Shown here in pieces: positions 32,550 to 40,426 of a stretch of 64,000 bases of DNA (its first letter is position 1; each line of letters opens with the position of its first letter). The translations under genes were made by a program, and so were the position numbers. Under the pieces are notes generated by a model. That model was not told where the DNA came from. It saw nothing but the letters and a program-made list of their open reading frames with translations, and ran no database searches. The stretch lies in NCBI RefSeq assembly GCF_022549225.1, contig NZ_JAKZFD010000006.1, positions 1-64,000 on the forward strand, given 5' to 3'. Source of the stretch: Pelomonas sp. CA6. GTDB lineage: Bacteria; Pseudomonadota; Gammaproteobacteria; Burkholderiales; Burkholderiaceae_C.

Positions 32550-33953
32550 TCAGCGCAGGTTCACCAGGGTCTGAAGCACCTGGTCCTGGGTCTTGATGGT
32601 CTGCGCATTGGCCTGGTAGACGCGCTGCGCCGTGACCATGTTGACCAGCTCGGAGGTCAGGTCGACGTTGGAATCCTCCAGCGAACCGGCCTGCAGCTTG
32701 CCCATATTGCCGTCGCCCGGCGCGCCGACGACCGGGTCGCCCGAGGTGTTGGTGCGTGCCCAGACGTTGCCGCCCAGGGGCTGCAGGCCCTGCGGGTTGC
32801 GGAAGTTGGCCAGCTCGACCTGACCGGCCGGCTTGGACTCGCCGTTGGAATAGCGCGCGGTCACGACGCCGGAGTTCTCGATGCGTATGCCCACCAGCTG
32901 GCCCGGCGCGTAGCCGTCCTGGGTCAGGTTGGTGACGCCGAAGCTGGAGCCGTTCTCGGTGGCCCCGCGCAGGTCGACGCTGATGCCCTTCACCGTGGGA
33001 TCGGCATGGTCGGCCGGCGGCGCCGGAATGGGCAGGGTCGGGGCCCCGGCGGCATTGGTGCTCGCCGGGATCTTCATGTTCAGGAAGTCGTTGGGCCCGG
33101 GGAAGTTGGGCTTGCCGCCGTTGGCCGGGAAGAGCAGCGTCGTGAAGGGCTCCTGGGGCTTGTTGGGGTCGGTCGGCGTGATGGCGGCGCCGCTGGCGTC
33201 GTACTCCAGCGGCTTGCCGTTGGCGGTCACGAAGACGCGGTACTGCGTCTGCGCCTGGCCGTTGGCGTCGGCCACGGTCTGGTTGGTGCGCTGGAAATAG
33301 ACCGTCAGCGCCACCGGCTGGCCCTTCGCGTCATAGACGGTCATGGAGGTGGCGTTGTTGTAGGTCTTGGGATCGTTCAGCGTCACGCCGGGCTGGTCGA
33401 CCTTGGTCGGCGGCGTCGTGCTGGTGTCCAGCGTGTAGGGCGCGGTGGGCTGCGAGCGGGAGTCCAGGTTGAACTCCATCTGCACCTTGGAGGTGGTCTT
33501 GGGGTCGATGCCGCCGGTGGGCAGCTTCAGCGGCTGGGCCAGGCCGGGCTGGATCACGCCATTGGCGTCGGCCGGATAGCCCAGCAGCTTGAGCTGGTCG
33601 TTGTTGACGATGAAGCCGTCGTTGTCGACCTTGAACTGGCCGTTGCGGGTGTACAGCGTGGGGTTGCGGCCGTCGGTCACCTGGAAAAAACCGCCGCCGT
33701 TGATCGCCAGATCCATCGGGTTCTCGGTGATGGTGATGTTGCCCTGCGTGAACTGCTGGGCCACCGCCGCGATGCGCGTGCCGATGCCGATGGGGTTGGA
33801 GCCCGCGCCGTTCAGCGCGGTGGCGTAGACATCGGCGAACTCGGCGCGCGAGCCCTTGGCCCCGTAGGTGCTGGAGTTGGCGATGTTGTTGCCGATGACC
33901 TCCAGGCTTTTGCTGGAAGCGTTCAGACCGGAGAGACCTTGCTGGAAGCTCAT
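32550..33953 (-). CDS. flgE: Flagellar hook protein FlgE
   Basis: Main subunit of the universal joint. The 467 residues begin MSFQQGLSGLNASSKSLEVIGNNIANSSTYGAKGSRAEFADVYATAL and end DSNVDLTSELVNMVTAQRVYQANAQTIKTQDQVLQTLVNLR, diagnostic of FlgE. The central region (about 180-330) is proline- and asparagine-rich, as in exposed hook domains. Its assembly needs the FlgD cap, encoded just upstream with a 40-bp gap. Length is slightly above the E. coli protein (402), as often seen in Burkholderiales. Confidence 0.96.
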   Translation of the reverse strand: MSFQQGLSGLNASSKSLEVIGNNIANSSTYGAKGSRAEFADVYATALNGAGSNPIGIGTRIAAVAQQFTQGNITITENPMDLAINGGGFFQVTDGRNPTLYTRNGQFKVDNDGFIVNNDQLKLLGYPADANGVIQPGLAQPLKLPTGGIDPKTTSKVQMEFNLDSRSQPTAPYTLDTSTTPPTKVDQPGVTLNDPKTYNNATSMTVYDAKGQPVALTVYFQRTNQTVADANGQAQTQYRVFVTANGKPLEYDASGAAITPTDPNKPQEPFTTLLFPANGGKPNFPGPNDFLNMKIPASTNAAGAPTLPIPAPPADHADPTVKGISVDLRGATENGSSFGVTNLTQDGYAPGQLVGIRIENSGVVTARYSNGESKPAGQVELANFRNPQGLQPLGGNVWARTNTSGDPVVGAPGDGNMGKLQAGSLEDSNVDLTSELVNMVTAQRVYQANAQTIKTQDQVLQTLVNLR

Positions 33954-33993
33954 GGTGTGTTCCTTGGCGTGGTGTTTGCTGCGGGCGCCGGCC

Positions 33994-34668
33994 TCAGCCG
34001 ATGGCGCGGATCTTGGTGTAGTCGACGGTGCCCGAGTACTTCAGCTCCAGCTGCAGCGTCGAGCCGGCGGTGTTCAGCGCCGTCACGGTGTCGCGCATCA
34101 TGGTGGTGGAGGCCACTTTGGCGTCGCCATTGGTCGCGGTGATGCGCCACTTCAGGCCTTCCAGCCCGTTGGCCTTGGCGGCGTCCCAGCTGTAGCTTTG
34201 CGCACCGGCCTTTTGCTTGCCCAGCTCCACGGTGTCGACCACGGCGCCGCTGGCGGACAGCACTTCCAGCTTCACCGACGCGGCGGTGCTGTCCAGCACA
34301 TAGTCCAGCTTGGCCTTGCCGTCCTTGACGATGACCTGGTCGCCCGGCACCGAGACCTCGCGGCCCACCAGCCCCACGCTCTGCAGCGCCTGCATCTGGC
34401 TGAACTGGCCGGCGAGGGCCTGGATGCTGGTGTTCAGCGTGCCCACGCCGCTGACCGTCTGGATCTGCGCCAGCTGGGTCGTGACCTGGGCGTTGTCCAT
34501 CGGGTTCATCGGGTCCTGGTTCTGCATCTGCGCGACGAGCAGCTTCAGGAAGCGGTCCTGGGTGTCCTGGGCACCCTTGGCCCCGCTGTTGCCGTTGGCG
34601 TTGATGTTCTGCAGCGCGCTCTTGTTGCTCGTGCTGCTGGTGTTCTTGTTCAGTGCGGAGAAGTCCAT
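33994..34668 (-). CDS. flgD: Flagellar hook-assembly scaffold FlgD
   Basis: Hook cap protein that lets FlgE subunits polymerise and is then replaced by FlgK. The 224-residue sequence has the low-complexity N-terminus (NKNTSSTSNKSALQNINAN) followed by the conserved DRFLKLLVAQMQNQDPMNPMDNAQVTTQLAQIQTVSGV. A C-terminal beta domain (FlgD Ig/Tudor-like) spans about 110-215. It lies between flgC and flgE with short gaps on both sides. Exported by the type III system. Confidence 0.95.
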   Translation of the reverse strand: MDFSALNKNTSSTSNKSALQNINANGNSGAKGAQDTQDRFLKLLVAQMQNQDPMNPMDNAQVTTQLAQIQTVSGVGTLNTSIQALAGQFSQMQALQSVGLVGREVSVPGDQVIVKDGKAKLDYVLDSTAASVKLEVLSASGAVVDTVELGKQKAGAQSYSWDAAKANGLEGLKWRITATNGDAKVASTTMMRDTVTALNTAGSTLQLELKYSGTVDYTKIRAIG

Positions 34669-34686
34669 GAGTGTTCAGCTCCCGGT

Positions 34687-35103
34687 TCAGGACTGGCCCA
34701 GCTGCAGGGTCTTGAGCAGCAGGCTCTTGGCCGTGCCCATCACCTCCAGGTTGTTCTGGTAGGACCGCGAGGCGGAGATCATGTTGACCATCTCCTCCAC
34801 GGTGTTCACGTTGCTGTAGGTGACATAGCCCTCGGCGTCGGCCTTGGGGTGTTTCGGGTCGTGGACGCGGCGCCCGGGCGTCTGGTCCTCGGAGATCTGC
34901 GCGACGCGCACCCCGGCGTTGGCCAGGTCCTCGGTGGCGCCCATCAGCTGGGTCTGGAACACCGTCTGGCGCGCCTTGTAGGCCTGGCCGTCGGGGCCGG
35001 CCACGGTGTCGGCATTGGCCAGGTTGCTGGCGACGACGTTGAGGCGCTGGCTCTGCGCGCTGACCGCGCTGCCGGAGATGTTGAAGATCTGGAACATCGA
35101 CAT
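34687..35103 (-). CDS. flgC: Flagellar proximal rod protein FlgC
   Basis: Rod subunit of 138 residues with MFQIFNISGSAVSAQSQRLNVVASNLANADTVAGPDGQAYKARQTVFQ at the N-terminus and YSNVNTVEEMVNMISASRSYQNNLEVMGTAKSLLLKTLQLGQS at the C-terminus, the standard FlgC pattern. The ATG at 35103 (MSMFQ) and the internal ATG two codons later are both plausible. It follows flgB by 20 bp and precedes flgD, in the normal proximal-rod order. Confidence 0.95.
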   Translation of the reverse strand: MSMFQIFNISGSAVSAQSQRLNVVASNLANADTVAGPDGQAYKARQTVFQTQLMGATEDLANAGVRVAQISEDQTPGRRVHDPKHPKADAEGYVTYSNVNTVEEMVNMISASRSYQNNLEVMGTAKSLLLKTLQLGQS

Positions 35104-35123
35104 GATCGGGCTCCCTCGGGGCG

Positions 35124-35537
35124 TCAGGCGGCGTTGGGCGACTTCATCGCGTCCAGCGTGGTGCGCACCGACCCGTTGATGAAGCGCAGCGTCGCCTCAT
35201 ATTTCACGGTGTTGTCGGCGAAGCTGGCGCGTTCGCGGTCCATGTCCACGGTGTTGCTGTCCAGGCTGGTCTGGGCGGCCAGCGCATAGGTTTTCTGGCT
35301 GTCGCTGCGCGCGCCCGCGACCGGGGCCATGTGGCCCGGCTGGGTGGCGGCCATCGCGCCGGGGACGGGCAGGGCGCCGGTGGCTTCCTTCAGCGCGCGG
35401 GCGAAGTCGAAGTCGCGCGCCTGGTAGCCGGGCGTGTCCGCGTTGGCGATGTTGCTGGCCAGCAGGCGCTGACGCTCCGCCCTCAGCGTCAGCGCCTGGG
35501 CCTGGAAGTTCAGCGTGTCGGTGATGCGAGAGATCAT
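35124..35537 (-). CDS. flgB: Flagellar proximal rod protein FlgB
   Basis: First gene of the large flgBCDEFGHIJKL operon; 137 residues. The sequence MISRITDTLNFQAQALTLRAERQRLLASNIANADTPGYQARDFDF and the end VDMDRERASFADNTVKYEATLRFINGSVRTTLDAMKS are typical. The longer frame running upstream to 36143 crosses flgA antisense and is not real; ATG 35537 is the family start. Upstream on the minus strand lie a weak -10 (CACAAT) and, further out, the candidate FlhDC box shared with flgA. Confidence 0.95.
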   Translation of the reverse strand: MISRITDTLNFQAQALTLRAERQRLLASNIANADTPGYQARDFDFARALKEATGALPVPGAMAATQPGHMAPVAGARSDSQKTYALAAQTSLDSNTVDMDRERASFADNTVKYEATLRFINGSVRTTLDAMKSPNAA

Positions 35538-35633
35538 GTTGGACTCCGCCTGTCCGGCGACCGGGGCCAGGGAGGCTCGGGGCGCTTTTCGGGCAGGTGA
35601 CGGGATTGTGGGAACGCGACCCGGAAAACATGA

Positions 35634-35668
35634 GCGGGAATAGCAAGGGCTTTGCCGCGTATTTCCGC
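35634..35668. promoter_or_regulatory. Candidate FlhD4C2 box in the flgA-flgB divergent promoter
   Basis: 35-bp inverted repeat: GCGGGAATAGC (35634-35644), 12-bp spacer, GCGTATTTCCGC (35657-35668). AATA and TATT cores are 21 bp apart centre to centre, equal to the E. coli FlhD4C2 box, and the AATAGC arm matches its consensus. It is the same length as the flhB element and shares the outer GCGG/CCCGC-type ends. Placed to activate flgA to the right and flgB to the left. Confidence 0.6.
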
Positions 35669-35694
35669 GCGAAGCGGCCGCGGCCGGCGGTCTA

Positions 35695-35700
35695 CAGTGA
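35695..35700 (+). promoter_or_regulatory. Putative -10 box of flgA
   Basis: TACAGT, six bases, with the flgA ATG starting 6 bases later (35706). No Shine-Dalgarno lies between them, so initiation at or next to the start codon is likely. No good -35 is visible; the FlhDC box ends 26 bp upstream. Confidence 0.45.
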
Positions 35701-35705
35701 CGCCC

Positions 35706-36467
35706 ATGATCCAAATTGCCCTCCGTCCATGCCGCCCGGCGCCGCTGCACAAGCGCCCGCGCCGCGGCATGCTGCGTGCGGCCGGCCTCGCGGCCGCGCT
35801 GGCGCTGACGGGCGGCGCGCAGGCGCAGGAGTCCGTGCTGGGCGCCGAGATGGCCCAGCGCCTGCAAAGCCTGGCCCAGAGCGCGGCCTTGGCTTCGCTG
35901 GCGCAACCGGCGCGCGTGGAGGTGGAGCTGGGCACGCTGGATCCGCGGCTGCGCCTGGCGCCCTGCCGCCAGATCCAGGCCTATGTGCCCAACGGCGCCA
36001 AGATGTGGGGCCGCACCCGCCTGGGTGTGCGCTGTCTGGAAGGGGAGCGGCGCTGGAACGTCAGCCTGCCGCTGCGGGTCAAGGTCTTTGCCAAGGCCTG
36101 GGCCGCGGTGGCGGACCTGCCGGCCGGCACCGAACTGACTCAAGACAAGCTGCGCTGGGCCGAAGTAGATATAGCCGGCGACGGCGGCGCGGTGTTCGGC
36201 GCCGACCAGGCGCCACTGGGGCGCACCCTGGTGCGCACGGTGGAGGCCGGCGAACCGGTGCGCAGCGGCGCGCTGAAGCTGCGGCAGTGGTTCGGACCCG
36301 GGGAACGGGTCCTGGTCATGGCCGTGGGCACGGGGTATGCGATCTCTTCCGAAGGACAGGCGATGGGCGTGGGTCTGGAAGGTCAGGAGGTGCGCGTGCG
36401 CTTCGACAATGGCCGTGTCGCCGTGGGGCGGGCGGTCGCGGAGCGGCGCGTGGAGGTGTTGCTATGA
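35706..36467 (+). CDS. flgA: Flagellar P-ring assembly chaperone FlgA
   Basis: Periplasmic chaperone for P-ring formation, 253 residues. A twin-basic N-terminus (HKRPRRGMLRAAGLAAALALTGGAQAQ) forms the signal peptide, cleaved after AQAQ. The mature part carries the SAF domain: ARVEVELGTLDPRLRLAPCRQIQAYVP, WNVSLPLRVKVFAKAWAAVADLPAGTEL, and the end GQEVRVRFDNGRVAVGRAVAERRVEV. ATG 35706 is used; internal ATG at 35769 would still leave a signal peptide. Divergent from flgB, and upstream of flgM-flgN with the FliA-type promoter of flgM in between. Confidence 0.94.
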   Translation: MIQIALRPCRPAPLHKRPRRGMLRAAGLAAALALTGGAQAQESVLGAEMAQRLQSLAQSAALASLAQPARVEVELGTLDPRLRLAPCRQIQAYVPNGAKMWGRTRLGVRCLEGERRWNVSLPLRVKVFAKAWAAVADLPAGTELTQDKLRWAEVDIAGDGGAVFGADQAPLGRTLVRTVEAGEPVRSGALKLRQWFGPGERVLVMAVGTGYAISSEGQAMGVGLEGQEVRVRFDNGRVAVGRAVAERRVEVLL

Positions 36468-36552
36468 GTTGGCTCTCAATCTCTCGGGCGGACGCCAGCC
36501 GGCGCCGGCCCCCACGCTGCGGGGAGGAACGCTCCTCGCACAAAGAGCACCC

Positions 36553-36579
36553 TAAAGTCCTGCGCTCCCCGGTCGATAT
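36553..36579 (+). promoter_or_regulatory. Predicted FliA (sigma-28) promoter for flgMN
   Basis: TAAAGTCC at 36553-36560, 11 bp, then GTCGATAT at 36572-36579, one mismatch per half to TAAAGTTT-N11-GCCGATAA. Written as TAAAG-N14-GTCGATA it has the spacing of the motA and cheY sites. It lies 51 bp before flgM. Confidence 0.75.
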
Positions 36580-36630
36580 ACCGAACATTGGATGGGATTG
36601 CCTTCAGCGGCAGGCCCATGGAGAAATGCC

Positions 36631-36936
36631 ATGAAAATCGGTAACAGCCCCGAACTACACGCCTACAAGCAGCTCAGCAACGACCGTCCGGCCTCCGGCC
36701 AGGCGGGCCAGGCCCGGCCTGGAAAGACGGAGGCGGGCACGCAGGTCGAACTGTCCAGCACCGCCACCCATCTGGTGGCCGGTGCCAAGTCCGACGAGGG
36801 CAGCTTCGATGCCGAGAAGGTGAAGCGCATCTCCCAGGCCATTGCCGACGGCAAGTTCACCGTGAACGCGGATGCGATCGCGGACAAGCTGATCGCCAAT
36901 GCCCAGGAAATGCTGGGCCGCGCGATGCCGCACTGA
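36631..36936 (+). CDS. flgM: Anti-sigma-28 factor FlgM
   Basis: Holds FliA inactive until the hook is finished, then is exported through the basal body. The 101-residue protein starts MKIGNSPE, has a flexible Ser/Gly/Ala-rich N-terminal half, and the FliA-binding C-terminal helices FDAEKVKRISQAIADGKFTVNADAIADKLIANAQEML, the best-known FlgM motif. The ATG at 36631 has GGAGA 8 bases ahead; the frame open from 36592 is not used. It is expressed from its own FliA-type promoter, giving negative feedback on fliA, and flgN follows. Confidence 0.95.
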   Translation: MKIGNSPELHAYKQLSNDRPASGQAGQARPGKTEAGTQVELSSTATHLVAGAKSDEGSFDAEKVKRISQAIADGKFTVNADAIADKLIANAQEMLGRAMPH

Positions 36937-36979
36937 GCGCGCCAGGAACTCGTCCACGTCCTTTCACACCGGGCCGGCC

Positions 36980-37378
36980 ATGTCTGCAACCACGGAATCC
37001 CACGACCCCCTCGCCCTGGAGCTGGAGCAGCCGCTGCAGGAGGTCGAAAGCTGCCTGAACCTGCTCGGCGAAGCGCTGCACCGGCGCGACAGCCAGGCGA
37101 TCGAGCTGCATGCCGCGTCGCTTCACCTGGCGCTGGCGCGGGCGATCGAGCGCTTTTCCGCCGCGGCGCGCGCCGGCACGGTGCCCGCCGGGCTGCGCAA
37201 CCGGCTGATGCAGGCCGGCGGCCGTGTCGCCGCGCAGCGCGAGTCGCTGGCCCGCGCCACCGCCGCGCTGGACCGCGCGATCGACGTGCTGATGCCTGGC
37301 GACACCAGCAGCGGCCTCTATTCGGCCCAGGGCAAGAACGACCGCAAGTCCGCGCTGGGCGGGTCCATCCAGGCCTGA
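36980..37378 (+). CDS. flgN: FlgN-type export chaperone for FlgK/FlgL
   Basis: Chaperone that keeps hook-associated proteins FlgK and FlgL export-ready. The 132-residue protein is almost entirely helical and acidic at the N-terminus (LALELEQPLQEVESCLNLLGEALHRRDSQAIELHAASLHLALARAIERFSAAARAG), with the small size of FlgN. Identification rests on the position directly after flgM and on size and helix content; sequence conservation of the family is low. Start at ATG 36980, without a strong Shine-Dalgarno. A terminator follows. Confidence 0.78.
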   Translation: MSATTESHDPLALELEQPLQEVESCLNLLGEALHRRDSQAIELHAASLHLALARAIERFSAAARAGTVPAGLRNRLMQAGGRVAAQRESLARATAALDRAIDVLMPGDTSSGLYSAQGKNDRKSALGGSIQA

Positions 37379-37401
37379 GGCGCGCGCTTCCCCGCCGGAA
37401 C

Positions 37402-37427
37402 AAAGCCACCCTCGGGTGGCTTTTTGC
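37402..37427. terminator. Rho-independent terminator between flgN and the DUF1841 gene
   Basis: AAAGCCACCC-TCG-GGTGGCTTT stem followed by TTGC. It ends flgMN; since the next gene converges, its A-rich left side may also terminate from the right. Confidence 0.85.
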
Positions 37428-37448
37428 ATGGTGGGAACGCCTGGTGTG

Positions 37449-37880
37449 TCAGGCCGTGGCCTTGCGGCGCAGGCAGTCAAGGTAGGCGTGGCCGTCGGGC
37501 GGCAGGCCGCTGCGCTGCGAGGCCCAGATCATCTCGCCCAGGCAGTCCATCGCCGCATGGTGCGCCTCGTGCAGCGACTGGCGGCGCGCGGCGAGCAGGT
37601 CCAGCGCCTGGCGCACGCCAGAGGGCTGGTCGATGCTGTGCTGCTCCATCAGCGTCAGGTGCATGGACAGATGCAGGAAGGGGTTGCTGCGGCCGGCCTC
37701 GACGTCGTAGACGGCCGCCAGCGCGGCGGCCTCGTCGGCCAGTTCCGCGTGGTACTCCGGGTGCTGAACGATCCAGTCGGCGGCGATGGCCTCCATGGGC
37801 GTCAGCGGCAGGCCGTCGCGCTGCTTGCGGTAGGTGGCGCAGAAGAAGCGGCGAACCTCGATTTGGGAAGGGGCGAACAT
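37449..37880 (-). CDS. DUF1841 family protein
   Basis: Cytoplasmic 143-residue protein of unknown function, conserved through betaproteobacteria. Family features visible are the start MFAPSQIEVRRFFCATYRKQRDGLPLTPMEAIAADWIVQHPEYH and the His-rich middle GRSNPFLHLSMHLTLMEQHSIDQPSGVRQAL. The many His and Asp residues suggest metal binding, but no activity is known. On the minus strand a GACAAT hexamer (37887-37892) is only six bases from the ATG, with no ribosome site, so the message may be leaderless. It converges on flgN. Confidence 0.85.
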   Translation of the reverse strand: MFAPSQIEVRRFFCATYRKQRDGLPLTPMEAIAADWIVQHPEYHAELADEAAALAAVYDVEAGRSNPFLHLSMHLTLMEQHSIDQPSGVRQALDLLAARRQSLHEAHHAAMDCLGEMIWASQRSGLPPDGHAYLDCLRRKATA

Positions 37881-37884
37881 GGCG

Positions 37885-39735
37885 CTATTGTCGCGGCGCC
37901 GCGCCGCCCTCGCTGGCCGGGGGCTGGGCGGGGCCGTGCCAGGCCGGCTGCTCGCGGCGCTGCGCCTGGTCGGCGCGCTCGCGCGCCAGCAGCTCCTCCA
38001 ACTGGCGGCGGCCCTGCTGGGTGAGCGCGATCAGGGCGTCCTGGTCATGGCGGTGGGCACGCATCTGCTCCACCTGCGCGAGGTTGTGGCGGCGAAAGCG
38101 CCAGGCCAGCTGGCGCGCCGCGTGGGCCGACCAGCCCAGCAACTCCATCACGCTGCGCCCACTGGTCAGCGCGGCGTCCAGGGTTTCGCGTTCGATCAGC
38201 TCCACGCCGAGGTCGCGCAGCGCGTAGACATGCTGCACGTTGCGCGCCCGCGCGACGATGCGAAGCTGCGGGAAATGCTGGCGCGCGAGCTCGGCGATCT
38301 TGAGGCTGTGGTTGACGTCGTCGACCGCGATCACCAGCACGCGCGCCTGCTCGGCGCCGGCGATGCGCAGCAGGTCCAGCCGCGTGGCGTCGCCCCAGAA
38401 CACGCGCCAGCCGAAGCGGCGCAGGGTTTCGACGGTGTCGGCGTCGTGGTCCAGCACGGTGGCCGCGAGCCCGTTCGCGTTCAACAGACGTCCGACGATC
38501 TGCCCGTAGCGCCCGAAGCCCGCGATGATGACCGGCGTGGCCTGCGCTTCCTTCAGCGCGTGTGGCGAGCTGGCCGGGTGGCGGCGCGCGGCGCGGCGCT
38601 GGGCCCAGGCCAGCAGCAGCGGCGTCAGCGCCAGCGACAGCGCCACCGCGGCCACCAGCACCGAGCGCTGCGCGGCGTCGATCAAGCGCGCCTGCTCGGC
38701 CAACTGGAAGACGACGAAGCCGAACTCCCCGCCCTGTGCGAGCAGGATCACGAAGACGGGGCGCTCCAGCAGCGGCAACCGTGCCAGGCGTGCGAGCAGC
38801 ATCAGCACCAGGCCCTTGCAGACCCACAGCGCGGCCAGCAGCGCCAGCACCGCGAGCGGCCGCTGCCACAGCACGGCCAGGTCCAGCCCCATGCCCACGG
38901 CGATGAAGAACATGCCCAGCAGCAGGCCCTTGAAGGGCTCCAGGTCGGCCTCCAGCGCGCGGCGGTACTCGCTTTCGGCGAGCAGCACGCCGGCGGCGAA
39001 GGCGCCCAGCGCCATCGACAGCCCGACCTGCTGCATCAGCGCCGCGGTGGCCAGCACCAGCAGCAGCGACGCGGCGGTGAAGACCTCCGGCGTGCCCTGC
39101 TTGGCGATCCAGCGCAGCAGCGGGCGCATCGCCAGCCGGCCCACCAGCACGATGGCCACCAGTGCCGCCAGCGCGGCCCAGACCTGGCCGCTGCCACCGC
39201 CCTGACGCGCGCCGCCGGCCGCCAGCAGCGGGATCAGCGCCAGCACCGGAATGGCGGCCATGTCCTGCAGCAGCGCGACGCTGACCACGCTCTGCCCGGC
39301 GCTCGTGCCGGCCAGGTTGCGCTCGGCCAGCACCGACAGCGCCACCGCGGTGGAGGACATCGCCAGCCCCAGCGCGGCGACCAGCCCGCCGTGCCAGTCG
39401 CTCGCCAGCCACAGCGCCGGCACCAGCAGCAGCAGGCTGCAGCCCAGCATCTGCGCCGAGCCCAGCCCGAAGATGGGCCGGCGCAGCGCCCACAGCCGGC
39501 GCGGCTCCAGCTCCAGCCCGACCAGGAACATCATCAGCACGACGCCGAACTCGCCGATTTCCAGCACCGTTTCCGGCCGCGCGATCAGCCCCAGCACCGA
39601 CGGGCCGATCAGCACGCCCGCCACCAGATAGCCGAGGATGGCACCCAGCTTGAGCCCGCGCGCCAGCGGCACCGCCAGCACCGCGGCGGCGAGCAGCACC
39701 AGCGGCGTGCCGAGCCAGTGTCCGTGCGCTTCCAT
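37885..39735 (-). CDS. KefB/KefC-type glutathione-regulated potassium/proton antiporter
   Basis: Cation:proton antiporter-2 family protein of 616 residues, similar to KefB/KefC. About 12 membrane helices (4-380) include the gate motif region EIGEFGVVLMMFLVGLELEPRRLWALRRPIFGLG and MSSTAVALSVLAERN with ALLQDMAAIPVLALIPLL. A Rossmann RCK (TrkA-N) domain follows (TPVIIAGFGRYGQIVGRLLNANGLAATVLDHDADTVETLRRFG). Kef systems protect against electrophiles by acidifying the cytoplasm. The start ATG shares one base with the stop of the KefF-like gene, strongly indicating the pair is translated together. The longer upstream frame is antisense. Confidence 0.88.
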   Translation of the reverse strand: MEAHGHWLGTPLVLLAAAVLAVPLARGLKLGAILGYLVAGVLIGPSVLGLIARPETVLEIGEFGVVLMMFLVGLELEPRRLWALRRPIFGLGSAQMLGCSLLLLVPALWLASDWHGGLVAALGLAMSSTAVALSVLAERNLAGTSAGQSVVSVALLQDMAAIPVLALIPLLAAGGARQGGGSGQVWAALAALVAIVLVGRLAMRPLLRWIAKQGTPEVFTAASLLLVLATAALMQQVGLSMALGAFAAGVLLAESEYRRALEADLEPFKGLLLGMFFIAVGMGLDLAVLWQRPLAVLALLAALWVCKGLVLMLLARLARLPLLERPVFVILLAQGGEFGFVVFQLAEQARLIDAAQRSVLVAAVALSLALTPLLLAWAQRRAARRHPASSPHALKEAQATPVIIAGFGRYGQIVGRLLNANGLAATVLDHDADTVETLRRFGWRVFWGDATRLDLLRIAGAEQARVLVIAVDDVNHSLKIAELARQHFPQLRIVARARNVQHVYALRDLGVELIERETLDAALTSGRSVMELLGWSAHAARQLAWRFRRHNLAQVEQMRAHRHDQDALIALTQQGRRQLEELLARERADQAQRREQPAWHGPAQPPASEGGAAPRQ

Positions 39736-40349
39736 CAGACCACCCCGTCGCGCGCGAGCACGGGCCGGTCGCCCTGCGGCACCGCGGTCTGCGCCGGCTC
39801 CGGCTGGGCCTGGCACCAGGCCGGCAGGCGGCCCAGTTCGTCGAGGAAGCGGCGCGCATGGGCCTGCAGCGTGGCCTCGTCGGCGCGCTGCGCCCCATGC
39901 AACAACAGGGGCGGCAGGTAGCGCATGCCACACAGGCGCGCCGTCTGCGCATAGGGCAGCAGATAGTCCTCGGCCGGGCGCTGGTTGTAGCCCTGCGGCG
40001 AGTACGAATGGGCGCTGCCGCCGGTGGAGCAGACCGGCCAGAGGTCCTTGCCGCTCAGCGCGCTGCCGCCTTCGCCATAGGCCCAGCCCAGGCTGAGCAC
40101 CTCGTCCACCCACAGCTTCATCAGCGCCGGCATGCCGTACCAGTGCAGCGGGTGCATCCAGACCACCAGACCGGCGCGCGCCAGCGCCGCCTGCTCGGCA
40201 GCGACGTCGATCGCGTAGTCGGGGTAGAGCGCGTACAGGTCGCGCACTTCCACGCCGGGCCGTGCGCGCGCGGCATCGGCCAGCAGACGGCTCACGCGCG
40301 AGTGGGGCAGGTCCGGGTGGGCCAGCAGGATCAGGGTGGGGGAGGGCAT
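39735..40349 (-). CDS. KefF-like NAD(P)H:quinone oxidoreductase
   Basis: A 204-residue flavodoxin-fold protein resembling KefF, the cytosolic partner that activates Kef channels and reduces quinones. Visible are the FMN phosphate loop PTLILLAHPDLPHSRVSR, WMHPLHWYGMPALMKLWVDEVLSLGWAYGEGG and the S/G-rich CSTGGSAHSYSPQGYNQRP loop, all in the NAD(P)H-dehydrogenase-2 pattern. ATG 40349 is used because an upstream ORF extension has no good start; GATACT lies 8 bases ahead. Its stop overlaps the KefB-like start by one base. The final 20 residues are divergent. Confidence 0.85.
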   Translation of the reverse strand: MPSPTLILLAHPDLPHSRVSRLLADAARARPGVEVRDLYALYPDYAIDVAAEQAALARAGLVVWMHPLHWYGMPALMKLWVDEVLSLGWAYGEGGSALSGKDLWPVCSTGGSAHSYSPQGYNQRPAEDYLLPYAQTARLCGMRYLPPLLLHGAQRADEATLQAHARRFLDELGRLPAWCQAQPEPAQTAVPQGDRPVLARDGVV

Positions 40350-40426
40350 GGCCGGGGAGTATCCACCAGGCGCGGCGGGCGTGGGCTCCACTAAGATCCG
40401 GCGCCAGCATTCCAGCAGGAGAGCCT

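Noticed and set aside
35538-36143. N-terminal extension of flgB
   Set aside because: Antisense to flgA and crosses the divergent promoter; the FlgB family starts at MISRITDTL.
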